Below, in pieces: positions 39,257-46,749 of a stretch of 64,000 nucleotides of DNA (positions within the stretch are counted from its first letter, which is position 1; each line of letters starts with the position of its first letter). The notes under the pieces are model-generated. The model had not been told where the DNA came from. It saw only the letters and a list, made by a program, of their open reading frames with translations, and ran no database searches. Origin of the DNA: Methanofollis sp. UBA420 (GTDB lineage Archaea; Halobacteriota; Methanomicrobia; Methanomicrobiales; Methanofollaceae). The translations under genes were made by a program, and so were the position numbers. The stretch lies in the NCBI RefSeq assembly GCF_002498315.1, contig NZ_DAGX01000005.1, positions 544,042-608,041 of the forward strand, given 5' to 3'.

Positions 39257-39634
39257 TCACTCCTCGCACGGCGTCGTCGTCTTCCCGTCCTTCCCCGCGA
39301 AGAGCGGGACCGTGCAGATCATCCGCATCACGCCGTCGCCGGTGTTCTTCATCTGGTGAAATTCGCATGGCGCGGTATAGACCGCGTCCCCGGCCTTCAC
39401 GGGAGTTTCCTTTCCTTCACCCACGCACACACCCTCGCCCTCCAGGATGTACATCTCGTGCTCCTCCCTGTGCCGGTGGTACGAGGTGCACCCGCCGGGG
39501 GCGAACTCCATCAGCCGCAACGCGTACCGCGGGCACCCGGCGTCCGCCGTGAGGAGAAAACGCGCCGTCATCTTTGAAAAACCGGGCTTCTCCTGCGGTT
39601 CGGCAGGGACATCAGACGTATGTTTGACGATCAT
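39257..39634 (-). CDS. Cupin-domain protein
   Basis: 125 residues. Cupin motif 1 is GGCTSYHRHREEHEMYILEG (about residues 48-67), with H-x-H and a later glutamate and histidine as metal ligands, and motif 2 is GDAVYTAPCEFHQMKNTGDG (about 83-102). A single-domain cupin of this form can be a mannose-6-phosphate isomerase-like, dioxygenase or sensor protein; the substrate cannot be assigned. It is a single gene. Confidence 0.85.
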   Translation of the reverse strand: MIVKHTSDVPAEPQEKPGFSKMTARFLLTADAGCPRYALRLMEFAPGGCTSYHRHREEHEMYILEGEGVCVGEGKETPVKAGDAVYTAPCEFHQMKNTGDGVMRMICTVPLFAGKDGKTTTPCEE

Positions 39635-39707
39635 ACATCACCGTCCGGTCTGAACAGGGATGTAGGTATCGACAGAGCGAAAACCGGGCCCGAAAGCACC
39701 GTGGCCC

Positions 39708-39722
39708 GAAAAGAAAAAAAGA
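39708..39722 (-). terminator. Poly-T terminator of the rpl11-rpl12 operon
   Basis: On the minus strand TCTTTTTTTCTTTTC lies directly after the rpl12 stop (39724), a typical archaeal terminator. Confidence 0.6.
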
Positions 39723-39723
39723 T

Positions 39724-40032
39724 TTAGCCGAAGAGGGCACCGAGGCCGGCCATGCCGGACTCTTCTTCCTCTTCCTTCTTCTCTTCCTCAGCCTCTTCCT
39801 CAACAGGGGCGGCTGCGGCCGGAGCGGCTGCGGCGGGTGCAGCGGCAACGGTGGCGACGGCGGCCTTCGAGATGGCCTCCTCAATGTCAACACCGTCGAG
39901 TGCGGCCACGAGGGCCTTCACACGAGCGTCGTCAGCGGCGATACCGGCAGCGGAGAGAACAGCCTTGACATTCTCTTCGTTGATGTCCTTACCTGCGTTG
40001 TGCAGGAGCAGTGCAGCGTAGATGTATTCCAT
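39724..40032 (-). CDS. rpl12: Large-subunit ribosomal protein L12 (P1-type)
   Basis: 102 residues from the ATG at 40032, with GAGGTGA five bases before it. The archaeal P1/L12 stalk protein: N-terminal dimerisation helices (MEYIYAALLLHNAGKDINEE), an alanine-rich hinge of (A)n with P, and the acidic C-terminal end EEEEESGMAGLGALFG that recruits elongation factors. Last gene of rpl11-rpl1-rpl10-rpl12. Confidence 0.95.
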   Translation of the reverse strand: MEYIYAALLLHNAGKDINEENVKAVLSAAGIAADDARVKALVAALDGVDIEEAISKAAVATVAAAPAAAAPAAAAPVEEEAEEEKKEEEEESGMAGLGALFG

Positions 40033-40059
40033 TTCATTCACCTCAAATTTTTTTCAATT

Positions 40060-40911
40060 TTATTCTTCGACAATTCCCTTCAGAGCAAGCGATGATCTGT
40101 ACGCCTTTTCAATGATCGCGTCGATGATATCCTTCTCGTAGACACCGGCCTCGATACCGAGGCTGCGGGCGTCGCGGACGGCCTTCGCCAGGATCGCACC
40201 GGTCGTCTCCGTGGTCGGGATCGCAGCGTTCACCGACAGGTTAAATGCCTGCTGGGCCGCGAGCGAGATCTTGCCAAGGTAGGCCGACTCGTCGATCGCG
40301 AGCGTCTCAGGTGCAAACACCGTGCCGTTCTGGAATGCCGCCCGAAGGATCAGGCCGACATCCATCGGCTTGACGTCAAGCTTTGCGAGCACGTCGGCCA
40401 TCTTCGCGTTGATGACCTCGCCCTTCTTCACGACCGTCTTCGTGTCCTTGATCTTGACCTTGCCGGCCTCGATCACGGCCGGAATGCCGGCCTGCTGAAG
40501 CTCGCCGACGATCGGACCGGGCTTGAAGCTCGTCGGGCCCTTGGCGACGACGATGTCCTCCGGAGCAGTCTCGCCCGGCTTTGCGGCCATCTTCGTCTTC
40601 GTCTGCTCAAGGAGCTTGTAGAGCTTGAAGGGGTTCTCTTTCGTGAAGATAAGCGCACTCTGTCCGGCAATGTGCCCGGCCATCGTGGCGACCTCGCCAC
40701 CGACCTCGTCGAGAGCACGAGAGGTCAGGGTGTTGCGGGTCATCTTGATATAGGCGACCTCGCGGAGGTTCTGCCTGATGTGCTGGAGCTGACTCGCCGG
40801 GATACCGTACATATCCACGAGCCCGACCACCGGGTAATCGGCAAAGTGCTGCTTGATCGCCTCGACCTCGCTCTTCTTCCACGTGGGCAGGTGGTGAGTG
40901 TAGAGCGCCAT
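40060..40911 (-). CDS. rpl10: Large-subunit ribosomal protein L10 (P0-type)
   Basis: 283 residues. The archaeal P0 protein: LPTWKKSEVEAIKQHFADYP at the start, LREVAYIKMTRNTLTSRAL contacting 23S rRNA, then the inserted domain with GPTSFKPGPIVGELQQAGIP. It ends in helical spine segments for L12 dimers. The extreme acidic tail found in many P0 proteins is missing, with the protein ending ALKGIVEE. Its ATG shares one base with the rpl1 stop. Confidence 0.95.
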   Translation of the reverse strand: MALYTHHLPTWKKSEVEAIKQHFADYPVVGLVDMYGIPASQLQHIRQNLREVAYIKMTRNTLTSRALDEVGGEVATMAGHIAGQSALIFTKENPFKLYKLLEQTKTKMAAKPGETAPEDIVVAKGPTSFKPGPIVGELQQAGIPAVIEAGKVKIKDTKTVVKKGEVINAKMADVLAKLDVKPMDVGLILRAAFQNGTVFAPETLAIDESAYLGKISLAAQQAFNLSVNAAIPTTETTGAILAKAVRDARSLGIEAGVYEKDIIDAIIEKAYRSSLALKGIVEE

Positions 40912-41555
40912 TAGATCAGCCTCACTGCCGGACCCATGGTCGTCTTCACATACACCGAGCGGACATTCTGCGGACCCTGCTCAAGCACAGACTCGATCTT
41001 CTTCATGACCGCGTCGATGTTGTCTGCAAGTTCCTCCGGAGCCATCGTGGTGCTGCCCACGGGCGCGTGGAAGACCTTCTTGTCCTTCGACCGGATCTTC
41101 ACCGAGGAGCGGAGCCTCTCGATGATCGGGCGGACGTCCATCCCGGTCTGGATCGGCATCGGCATCCTGCCGCGGGGACCGAGCCTCGGACCGAGCCAGC
41201 GACCCACAAGACCCATCACGCTTGTTTCCGCAAGGAAGAAGCGGTACTCGTTTGCGATCTTCCGTGCCTCACGGGGCTCGCCGCCCAGGCGCTCGATCTC
41301 TTCGGGGCTGATGATCAGGTCGACGTTGACTTCTTTTGCCTGCGTCGTGATCTCGCCCTTTCCGAGGACAGCGACCTTTATCGGCGTGCCCATACCGTGC
41401 GGGAGAAGGATAGTCTCATCAATACGGTTTTTCGGCTGCGCCATGTCGATATTCTTGAGGTTGATCGTGAGATCAACGCTCTCCGTGAACTTGCGTTCCG
41501 GCGCAGTCTCAAGAGCCGCCTGCACAGCCTTCAATATCTGTTCTCTCTCAACCAT
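40911..41555 (-). CDS. rpl1: Large-subunit ribosomal protein L1
   Basis: 214 residues. L1 motifs include SVDLTINLKNIDMAQPKNRI near the N-terminus and LGRWLGPRLGPRGRMPMPI near residue 125, where the GPRLGPRGRMP segment binds rRNA. L1 binds the 23S stalk and in archaea represses its own mRNA. A hairpin resembling such a binding site lies in the 53-base gap just upstream, with the GGAGG ribosome-binding site at its 3' edge. Confidence 0.95.
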   Translation of the reverse strand: MVEREQILKAVQAALETAPERKFTESVDLTINLKNIDMAQPKNRIDETILLPHGMGTPIKVAVLGKGEITTQAKEVNVDLIISPEEIERLGGEPREARKIANEYRFFLAETSVMGLVGRWLGPRLGPRGRMPMPIQTGMDVRPIIERLRSSVKIRSKDKKVFHAPVGSTTMAPEELADNIDAVMKKIESVLEQGPQNVRSVYVKTTMGPAVRLI

Positions 41556-41564
41556 TACGTGCCT

Positions 41565-41597
41565 CCATAGTACACGACCGTGTTTGATCTCCTATGG
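41565..41597 (-). promoter_or_regulatory. Candidate L1 autoregulatory hairpin before rpl1
   Basis: On the minus strand CCATAG (41597-41592) pairs with CTATGG (41570-41565), and inside it ACAC (41583-41580) pairs with GTGT (41575-41572) around a four-base loop. An unpaired GAGATCAA (41591-41584) on the 5' side makes an asymmetric internal loop like that of known L1 sites. The 3' arm ends in the Shine-Dalgarno GGAGG. Confidence 0.5.
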
Positions 41598-41608
41598 ATG
41601 AATCCCGT

Positions 41609-42085
41609 TTAGTTCTCGAGCATACTGTCGAACTCGCCCGCATCGATCGCTGCCAGCATCTCCTTCGGCTTGCGGCCTTCGACCGTCACACCGATAGAGA
41701 CACAGGTCCCGACAACTTCCTTGACCGCCGACTTCAGGCGGTAGGAGAGCATGTCGTCGAACTTCATGCGCGCGATTCTGACAGCGGCCTCGAGCGGCAG
41801 ATCACCCACGAACTGAGTGGACGGCTCGCCGGACCCCTTCTCGATACCAGCTTCCTTCATGACGAGCGCGGTTGTCGGAGGAATACCCACCGTTACGGTG
41901 AAGTTCTTCTTCTCGTCAACTTCGATCGTCACCGGCACCTGCATGCCGTTGAATTCAGCGGTCTTCTTATTGATCTCGTCAATGACCGCTTTCACGTTGA
42001 TACCGAGGGGACCCAGGGCAGGACCAATAGGTGGGCCTGCAGTTGCCTTTCCACCGGGTACTAATACCTCGACCGTTTCTGCCAT
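41609..42085 (-). CDS. rpl11: Large-subunit ribosomal protein L11
   Basis: 158 residues from the ATG at 42085. L11 motifs are VEVLVPGGKATAGPPIGPAL near the N-terminus, the N-terminal factor-binding region ending in IPPTTALVMKEAG, and a C-terminal rRNA-binding domain with GTCVSIGVTVEGRKP. It forms the GTPase-associated centre with L10 and L12. It heads its own transcription unit; a TATA box is at 42153-42160. Confidence 0.95.
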   Translation of the reverse strand: MAETVEVLVPGGKATAGPPIGPALGPLGINVKAVIDEINKKTAEFNGMQVPVTIEVDEKKNFTVTVGIPPTTALVMKEAGIEKGSGEPSTQFVGDLPLEAAVRIARMKFDDMLSYRLKSAVKEVVGTCVSIGVTVEGRKPKEMLAAIDAGEFDSMLEN

Positions 42086-42152
42086 AGTACAATCACCATG
42101 CTTTTCCCAGAAGGGTACTGAGCCTGGGTGACTAAGGTTTTCCCGGGGCGCA

Positions 42153-42182
42153 CTTAATACTATCACAGGGAGCGGGAAAAAA
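42153..42182 (-). promoter_or_regulatory. Promoter of rpl11 and T-run after nusG
   Basis: On the minus strand GTATTAAG (42160-42153) is a TATA box giving a start near 42130 and a leader of about 45 bases for rpl11. Just upstream a six-T run (about 42182-42177, minus strand) follows the nusG stop, so dtdA-ftsZ-secE-nusG may end here. Confidence 0.5.
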
Positions 42183-42193
42183 GAGGGAGAGGA

Positions 42194-42670
42194 TCAGGCT
42201 TCGCCACGGTCGATCACGCGGACATTGTCGCCGCGCACGGTGATCGGGATCGGCACCATGGCCTCATACAGTTCCACGGTGATCTCTTCCTTGGAGGAGT
42301 CGACCCGCTTTACGACGGCCTTTTCACCCTTGAAAGGTCCGGCGATGAGCTCGACGATCGTACCCTCGTCGATACCGGACACGGCTGGTTTCGGGACGAG
42401 ATAATGGCCGACCTCTGCAAGGGAGGTCTCGCCGGGCACCACTGTCCGGGCGCTCGGCACTGTCTCGATCAGTTCGGCGATACGTGCGTGGGGCTCATCG
42501 GCCTCGACAAGGACGTAGCCTTTCAGTTCATCGGGAGCGACCACCGCCTTCACCTTGAAGGACGGGTCGTGCAGAACCGCACGGTATATCCCGTCCGCGA
42601 CGGCACGCTCCTGTTTTGCCGTCGTCTTGACGGCATATACCCGGGTCAGTATTTCGCTGGTCATGGACAT
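42194..42670 (-). CDS. spt5: Transcription elongation factor Spt5 (NusG homologue)
   Basis: 158 residues from the ATG at 42670, which shares a base with the secE stop; an ATG at 42664 is also possible. The NGN domain (about 5-90) shows ILTRVYAVKTTAKQERAVAD and VLVEADEPHARIAELIETVP, and the KOW domain (about 100-155) has GTIVELIAGPFKGEKAVVKRV. With Spt4 it clamps RNA polymerase for processive elongation and links to ribosomes. Standard position between secE and rpl11. Confidence 0.94.
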   Translation of the reverse strand: MSMTSEILTRVYAVKTTAKQERAVADGIYRAVLHDPSFKVKAVVAPDELKGYVLVEADEPHARIAELIETVPSARTVVPGETSLAEVGHYLVPKPAVSGIDEGTIVELIAGPFKGEKAVVKRVDSSKEEITVELYEAMVPIPITVRGDNVRVIDRGEA

Positions 42671-42879
42671 CAGTGCGGCAGAACGAGCATCAGCTCATAG
42701 ATCGTAAACCCGATGAGACCGATGACAAAGACGCCCATTGCCGCAACAAGGGCGATCTTGGTAAACTCATCACGGGACGGGGTCCGCGCCAGTTTCAGGA
42801 CGCGGAGGTATTTCTGGATATACTCCTCATAGAGAGAGCCTAATCTGGCTGATCCGGTATTGATCTCCATAAATCTCAC
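42670..42879 (-). CDS. secE: Protein translocase subunit SecE (Sec61 gamma)
   Basis: 69 residues from 42879, or 66 from the ATG at 42870. The pattern is that of archaeal SecE: an amphipathic helix (YEEYIQKYLRVLKLARTPSRDEF) followed by one membrane helix (ALVAAMGVFVIGLIGFTIYELM). It braces SecY. The start overlaps the ftsZ stop as ATGA. Confidence 0.92.
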   Translation of the reverse strand: MRFMEINTGSARLGSLYEEYIQKYLRVLKLARTPSRDEFTKIALVAAMGVFVIGLIGFTIYELMLVLPH

Positions 42880-43970
42880 CTCAGAAAGTCTATATCAAAT
42901 TCTTTCGCCACGCGGGGAAGAGACTTGCGCTCGCCCCGCCCATAGATCTGGGGGGAGTTCACACCGGTGACGACGAGCATCGTCCGCACCTTGCCCTGCA
43001 TATCAGGGTCGACCTGGGCGCCCCAGATGATCCGGGCACTCGGGTCGATCCTGTTGTAGACCTCCTGGACGACACCCTCGGCTTCGGCCATTGTCATGTC
43101 GGGGCCGCCGACGACGTTGACAAGCGCGGCGGTCGCGCCGGAGATGTCCACGTCGAGAAGAGGCGAACGCAGGGCCTTTTTCACGGAATCGGCAGCCTTG
43201 TCCTCGGCGTCGGACTCGCCCATGCCGATCATGGCGACGCCGCCGCGCTCCATCACGGTCCGCACATCGGCGAAGTCCAGGTTCACGAGGCCGGGCACGG
43301 TGATCAGTTCGGTGATCCCCTTGACCGCACGCATGAGCACCTCGTCGGCAACCTTGAAGGCGGCATAGAGGGGCAGGCGCGGCACGACTTCGAGGAGACG
43401 GTCGTTCGGGACGACGATCACGGTGTCGGCGACGTCGCGCAGGCGTTCAAGGCCGGCCTCCGCGTTCTCCGACCGGATCGATCCCTCGGAGGTGAAGGGG
43501 AGGGTGACGACGGCGATCGTCAGTGCGCCCTCTTCGTGCGCGGCCTTGGCGACGATCGGGGCCGAGCCGGTGCCGGTGCCGCCGCCGAGGCCGGTGGTGA
43601 TGAAGACCATGTCGGCACCCTCAAGGGACGTCTTGATCTGGTCCTCGTTCTCCAGGGCGGCTTCCTCGCCGATCTGGGGGATGGAACCGGCGCCGAGGCC
43701 GCGCGTCCGCTGGCGGCCGATGAGGATCCTCTTGTCGGCCTTGGTGCGGATCAGGTGCTGGGCGTCGGTGTTGACCGCGATGAGCCGCGCTCCCACCACG
43801 CCTTCCTCGGCGATCCTGGTCATCGTGTTCGAGCCACCGCCGCCGCACCCGACGACGACGATCTCGGTCTTGAGGTCTCGCAGGAGTTCCTCAAGGTCGT
43901 CATCCGGCTGGACGGCGGTCTCAAACTCGTCTCGTGCCCGTGATAATGCCTCTTCAACTATGGACTTCAT
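42876..43970 (-). CDS. ftsZ: Cell division protein FtsZ
   Basis: 364 residues from the ATG at 43970, which lies inside the dtdA end (17-base overlap). FtsZ/tubulin motifs: IVVVGCGGGGSNTMTRI (GTP-binding), the tubulin signature GLGGGTGTGSAPIVA, the T7-like region with NLDFADVRTVM and MGESDAEDKA. It polymerises into the division ring. The short N-terminal helix (MKSIVEEALSRARDEFETAV) and the C-terminal LPRVAKEFDIDFLR are typical of the archaeal FtsZ1 group. Confidence 0.95.
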   Translation of the reverse strand: MKSIVEEALSRARDEFETAVQPDDDLEELLRDLKTEIVVVGCGGGGSNTMTRIAEEGVVGARLIAVNTDAQHLIRTKADKRILIGRQRTRGLGAGSIPQIGEEAALENEDQIKTSLEGADMVFITTGLGGGTGTGSAPIVAKAAHEEGALTIAVVTLPFTSEGSIRSENAEAGLERLRDVADTVIVVPNDRLLEVVPRLPLYAAFKVADEVLMRAVKGITELITVPGLVNLDFADVRTVMERGGVAMIGMGESDAEDKAADSVKKALRSPLLDVDISGATAALVNVVGGPDMTMAEAEGVVQEVYNRIDPSARIIWGAQVDPDMQGKVRTMLVVTGVNSPQIYGRGERKSLPRVAKEFDIDFLR

Positions 43971-45282
43971 CGATATACCTCTCCAACCCCGGGATGTGGA
44001 TGCGTGTTTCACTGCAGGAACTGACCATGGTCGGGGTGATCGTCCGCCCTCCGACCTCGACGGGCTGACCGCTCGAAAGACGTCCGAAGAGCGGGCCTTT
44101 CGGAACCCCGAGCTGCCGGGCCTTATCGGGGTCGAATCTCGCCTTCATGATGACGAGGTCGTCCCCTTCAGCTGCAGTGCTCCACCGATCATCTATGATT
44201 TTAATACACATGGATATTAAATAATGTATTATTTCTTCTCTTTGATTCGCGAAGGTGATGAATGTCGGGAGGATCTCCCCGTGCTCCCCGGCGACCGATG
44301 CCGCGGGGAGGAGGTCAAGTGCGTCCCTGAATGCCTTCGGGTCGGCTTTATCCGCCTCTGAAACGAGAGCCGCGGGTATCGTGGCCACGACAGGATCGCC
44401 CGTCCCTGCAAGGGTGCCGGTATGAAGACGGCAGCCCGGAGAGATCCCTTCTGCCGCCGCGCGAACGGCCGTGTATGTCTCCCAGGAGAGGTCCCCGATA
44501 CCGGTGATCTCGCCTTCCGAGAGGAGGGGCAGGCCGAGGTCGACGAGGATCGCCAGGAGACGGTCGGCGTCGGTTTTTGCAAGCGCTTTTCTGTCGAGGT
44601 AGGCGGCGACCGCCCCGGTCTGCCGGATCATCGCGGCGACGAGGTCGCGGTCGAGGCAGGCGACCTCGCGGGAGGGAGCGATGTGGCCGAAGGCCCCCTT
44701 CGAGGAGAGCGCGATCTCGGTCTGGCGGACGGCATAATGGGTGCCGCCGAAGCCGACCAGGGGGATCGCGTCGCCGGGCGCGGCCTCGAGGACGGCGCGG
44801 GCGGCGGCGTCTGCCGCGGCCGGGTCGTTCCACTCGGTCTCGGTGCTCCCGATCTCGACGAAGAGAGAGGGAGTGCAAAGGGATGTCGGGCCGTGGTGGG
44901 TCGCCTCATAACTGGCGCGGTAGCCTGGCGGGGCATGGCGGGCAAGGCCGCGGAGGACGGCGTGCATCATGGCCGGGGCCGCGGGGGCGAGGGTCCGGGC
45001 GTCTCCGCCAAAGGCCGGGTCCCCGTAGTTGCCGGTGACATGGACGGTGAGGGCCGGCGACGGGTGGGTGCTCGAGTGCCGGGAGAGGAAGACAAGGATG
45101 TCGGCGCCGAGGTCCCTGTCGGCCCCTTCGGCATAGATGAGACGCCCTCCGCTCTCGTGGAAGGAGAGGGACGCCGCCCGGCAGAGAGGCCAGTCGTCCC
45201 GTTCTGCAAGGAGTTCCCCCATCCGGCGGGCGAGATTTCGTCCCGCAGGGTCGAGGGACGAGTGAAGGAAGGCGATATGCAT
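43954..45282 (-). CDS. dtdA: D-aminoacyl-tRNA deacylase DtdA, long form
   Basis: 442 residues. The DtdA core is clear: GNYGDPAFGG, ATHHGPTSLCTPSLFVEIGS and VGFGGTHYA, the conserved glycine/histidine motifs of the family that frees tRNAs from D-amino acids. Core enzymes are about 270 residues; here about 170 residues follow. The end includes KGPLFGRLSSGQPVEVGGR, which looks like the GPxxGxLxxG tail of tRNase Z proteins. That likeness is a visual impression. The gene heads the dtdA-ftsZ-secE-nusG unit and overlaps ftsZ by 17 bases. Confidence 0.9.
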   Translation of the reverse strand: MHIAFLHSSLDPAGRNLARRMGELLAERDDWPLCRAASLSFHESGGRLIYAEGADRDLGADILVFLSRHSSTHPSPALTVHVTGNYGDPAFGGDARTLAPAAPAMMHAVLRGLARHAPPGYRASYEATHHGPTSLCTPSLFVEIGSTETEWNDPAAADAAARAVLEAAPGDAIPLVGFGGTHYAVRQTEIALSSKGAFGHIAPSREVACLDRDLVAAMIRQTGAVAAYLDRKALAKTDADRLLAILVDLGLPLLSEGEITGIGDLSWETYTAVRAAAEGISPGCRLHTGTLAGTGDPVVATIPAALVSEADKADPKAFRDALDLLPAASVAGEHGEILPTFITFANQREEIIHYLISMCIKIIDDRWSTAAEGDDLVIMKARFDPDKARQLGVPKGPLFGRLSSGQPVEVGGRTITPTMVSSCSETRIHIPGLERYIDEVHS

Positions 45283-45367
45283 GAGGAGCGTTTCGCGTCG
45301 GGGGGCTAAAGCCTTACCCGGCCGACAGCCGAAAACACTATTCTTCTCCGCGGGTAATCATCTCATC

Positions 45368-45550
45368 ATGGACAAAGAACTGATCGAGAAGGCATTCGCC
45401 GAGAGCGGGATCACCACGGAGATCGGGTGCGAGCAGGCGTTTGCGATCAGCGAGAAATACGGCATACCAAAGATGGATCTCGCACGGTATTGCAACCGCC
45501 ACGACCCGAAGATCAAGATCCGCTCCTGCCAGCTGGGTTGCTTCAGATGA
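45368..45550 (+). CDS. Small conserved protein preceding moeA
   Basis: 60 residues from the ATG at 45368. The sequence is helical at first (KELIEKAFAESGITTEIGCEQA), looks like an HTH (AFAISEKYGIPKMDLARYC), and ends in a basic, cysteine-rich segment (KIKIRSCQLGCF, C-x3-C). Four cysteines in all. The stop overlaps the moeA ATG (ATGA), so it is coupled to molybdenum cofactor synthesis. I do not recognise a named family; a small DNA- or metal-binding role is possible. Confidence 0.65.
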   Translation: MDKELIEKAFAESGITTEIGCEQAFAISEKYGIPKMDLARYCNRHDPKIKIRSCQLGCFR

Positions 45551-46749
45551 GCCTCTTTCTCGATGTGGTGCCGGTCGCAAAGGCCGTGGAGGTCGTCCGC
45601 TCGACCGCCCGGCCTGTCGGCACCGAAGAGGTGCGGCTGGAGGACGCCCTCCACCGGGTGCTTGCCGACGATGTCAGGGCAGGCCATGACCTGCCCGGCT
45701 TCGACCGCTCGGTGGTGGACGGCTATGCGGTGAAGGCATCGGACACGACCGGCGCCTCGGAGGCAATCCCGGCGATGCTCTCCCTGCGGGGGAGGATCGA
45801 GATGGGCCGGGCGCCGCCGGGAAAGGTGGACGCGGACAGTTGCTGGTATATCCCGACAGGCGGGGTGCTCCCGGCAGGGGCTGACGCCGTCGCCATGATC
45901 GAGTACTCGGAGGCTGTGGGGGACGAGGTGCTCGTCCAGAGGCCGGTCGCACCGGGAGAGAACGTGCTCTCCCGTGACGAGGACTTTGCGACCGGGGCTG
46001 TCGTCCTCCAGGCGGGGCGGCGCCTCACTCCGCAGGACCTCGGCGTCCTTGCCTCGGCAGGGGTGGCCGCGGTCAGGGTGCTCGGACTGCCGCGTATCGG
46101 GATCATCTCGACGGGAAACGAGGTGGTGCCTGTGGAGGCCGACCTCGCGCCCGGACAGGTGCGGGACGCCAACGCCTACCTGTGCGCGGGTTTCGTGCGG
46201 GAGCACGGGTGCGAACCGGTGCGCTACGGGATCGTCCGGGACGACCCCGCGCTCCTCCGCCCAATCCTTGAGCGGGCCGTCGAGGAGTGCGACTGCGTCC
46301 TCATCTCGGGCGGGAGTTCGAAGGACATGCGGGACATGACCGCCCGTGTGATCGGCGAACTCGGGGAGGTGCTGGTCCACGGGATCGCCATCTCCCCCGG
46401 GAAACCGACGATCATCGGGACGGTCGGGGAGACGCCGGTGATCGGGTTGCCCGGCCACCCGGGCTCGGCCTATGTCGTCCTGGCGGCGGTGGTCGGCCAC
46501 CTGTTCGCGGCGCTCTCGGGCGCGCCCGTGCCTGTGCGCCGGGTGCGGGCGCGGCTTGCCGCGAACATCCCCTCGGCAAAGGGGCGGGAGGACTATGTCC
46601 GCGTCAGTGTCGAGGGGGGACAGGCGACGCCTGTCTTCGGGAAGTCCGGCCTCCTGAACACCCTGGTGAAGAGCGACGGCCTTGTCCTCGTTCCGGCAGG
46701 GCGGGAGGGCCTTGAGGAGGGCGACGAGGTGGAGGTCGTACTGTGGTGA
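45547..46749 (+). CDS. moeA: Molybdopterin molybdenumtransferase MoeA
   Basis: 400 residues from the ATG at 45547. MoeA domains: N-terminal domain with LEDALHRVLADDVRAGHDLP and FDRSVVDGYAVKASDTTGA, the MPT-binding MogA-like domain with GIISTGNEVVPVE and ISGGSSKDMRDMTARV and GLPGHPGSAYVVLAAV, and the C-terminal beta-barrel (from about 330). It inserts molybdate or tungstate into adenylated molybdopterin. It is followed by a second, larger MoeA; archaeal genomes often have two, thought to differ in metal. It overlaps that gene as GTGA. Confidence 0.94.
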   Translation: MSLFLDVVPVAKAVEVVRSTARPVGTEEVRLEDALHRVLADDVRAGHDLPGFDRSVVDGYAVKASDTTGASEAIPAMLSLRGRIEMGRAPPGKVDADSCWYIPTGGVLPAGADAVAMIEYSEAVGDEVLVQRPVAPGENVLSRDEDFATGAVVLQAGRRLTPQDLGVLASAGVAAVRVLGLPRIGIISTGNEVVPVEADLAPGQVRDANAYLCAGFVREHGCEPVRYGIVRDDPALLRPILERAVEECDCVLISGGSSKDMRDMTARVIGELGEVLVHGIAISPGKPTIIGTVGETPVIGLPGHPGSAYVVLAAVVGHLFAALSGAPVPVRRVRARLAANIPSAKGREDYVRVSVEGGQATPVFGKSGLLNTLVKSDGLVLVPAGREGLEEGDEVEVVLW

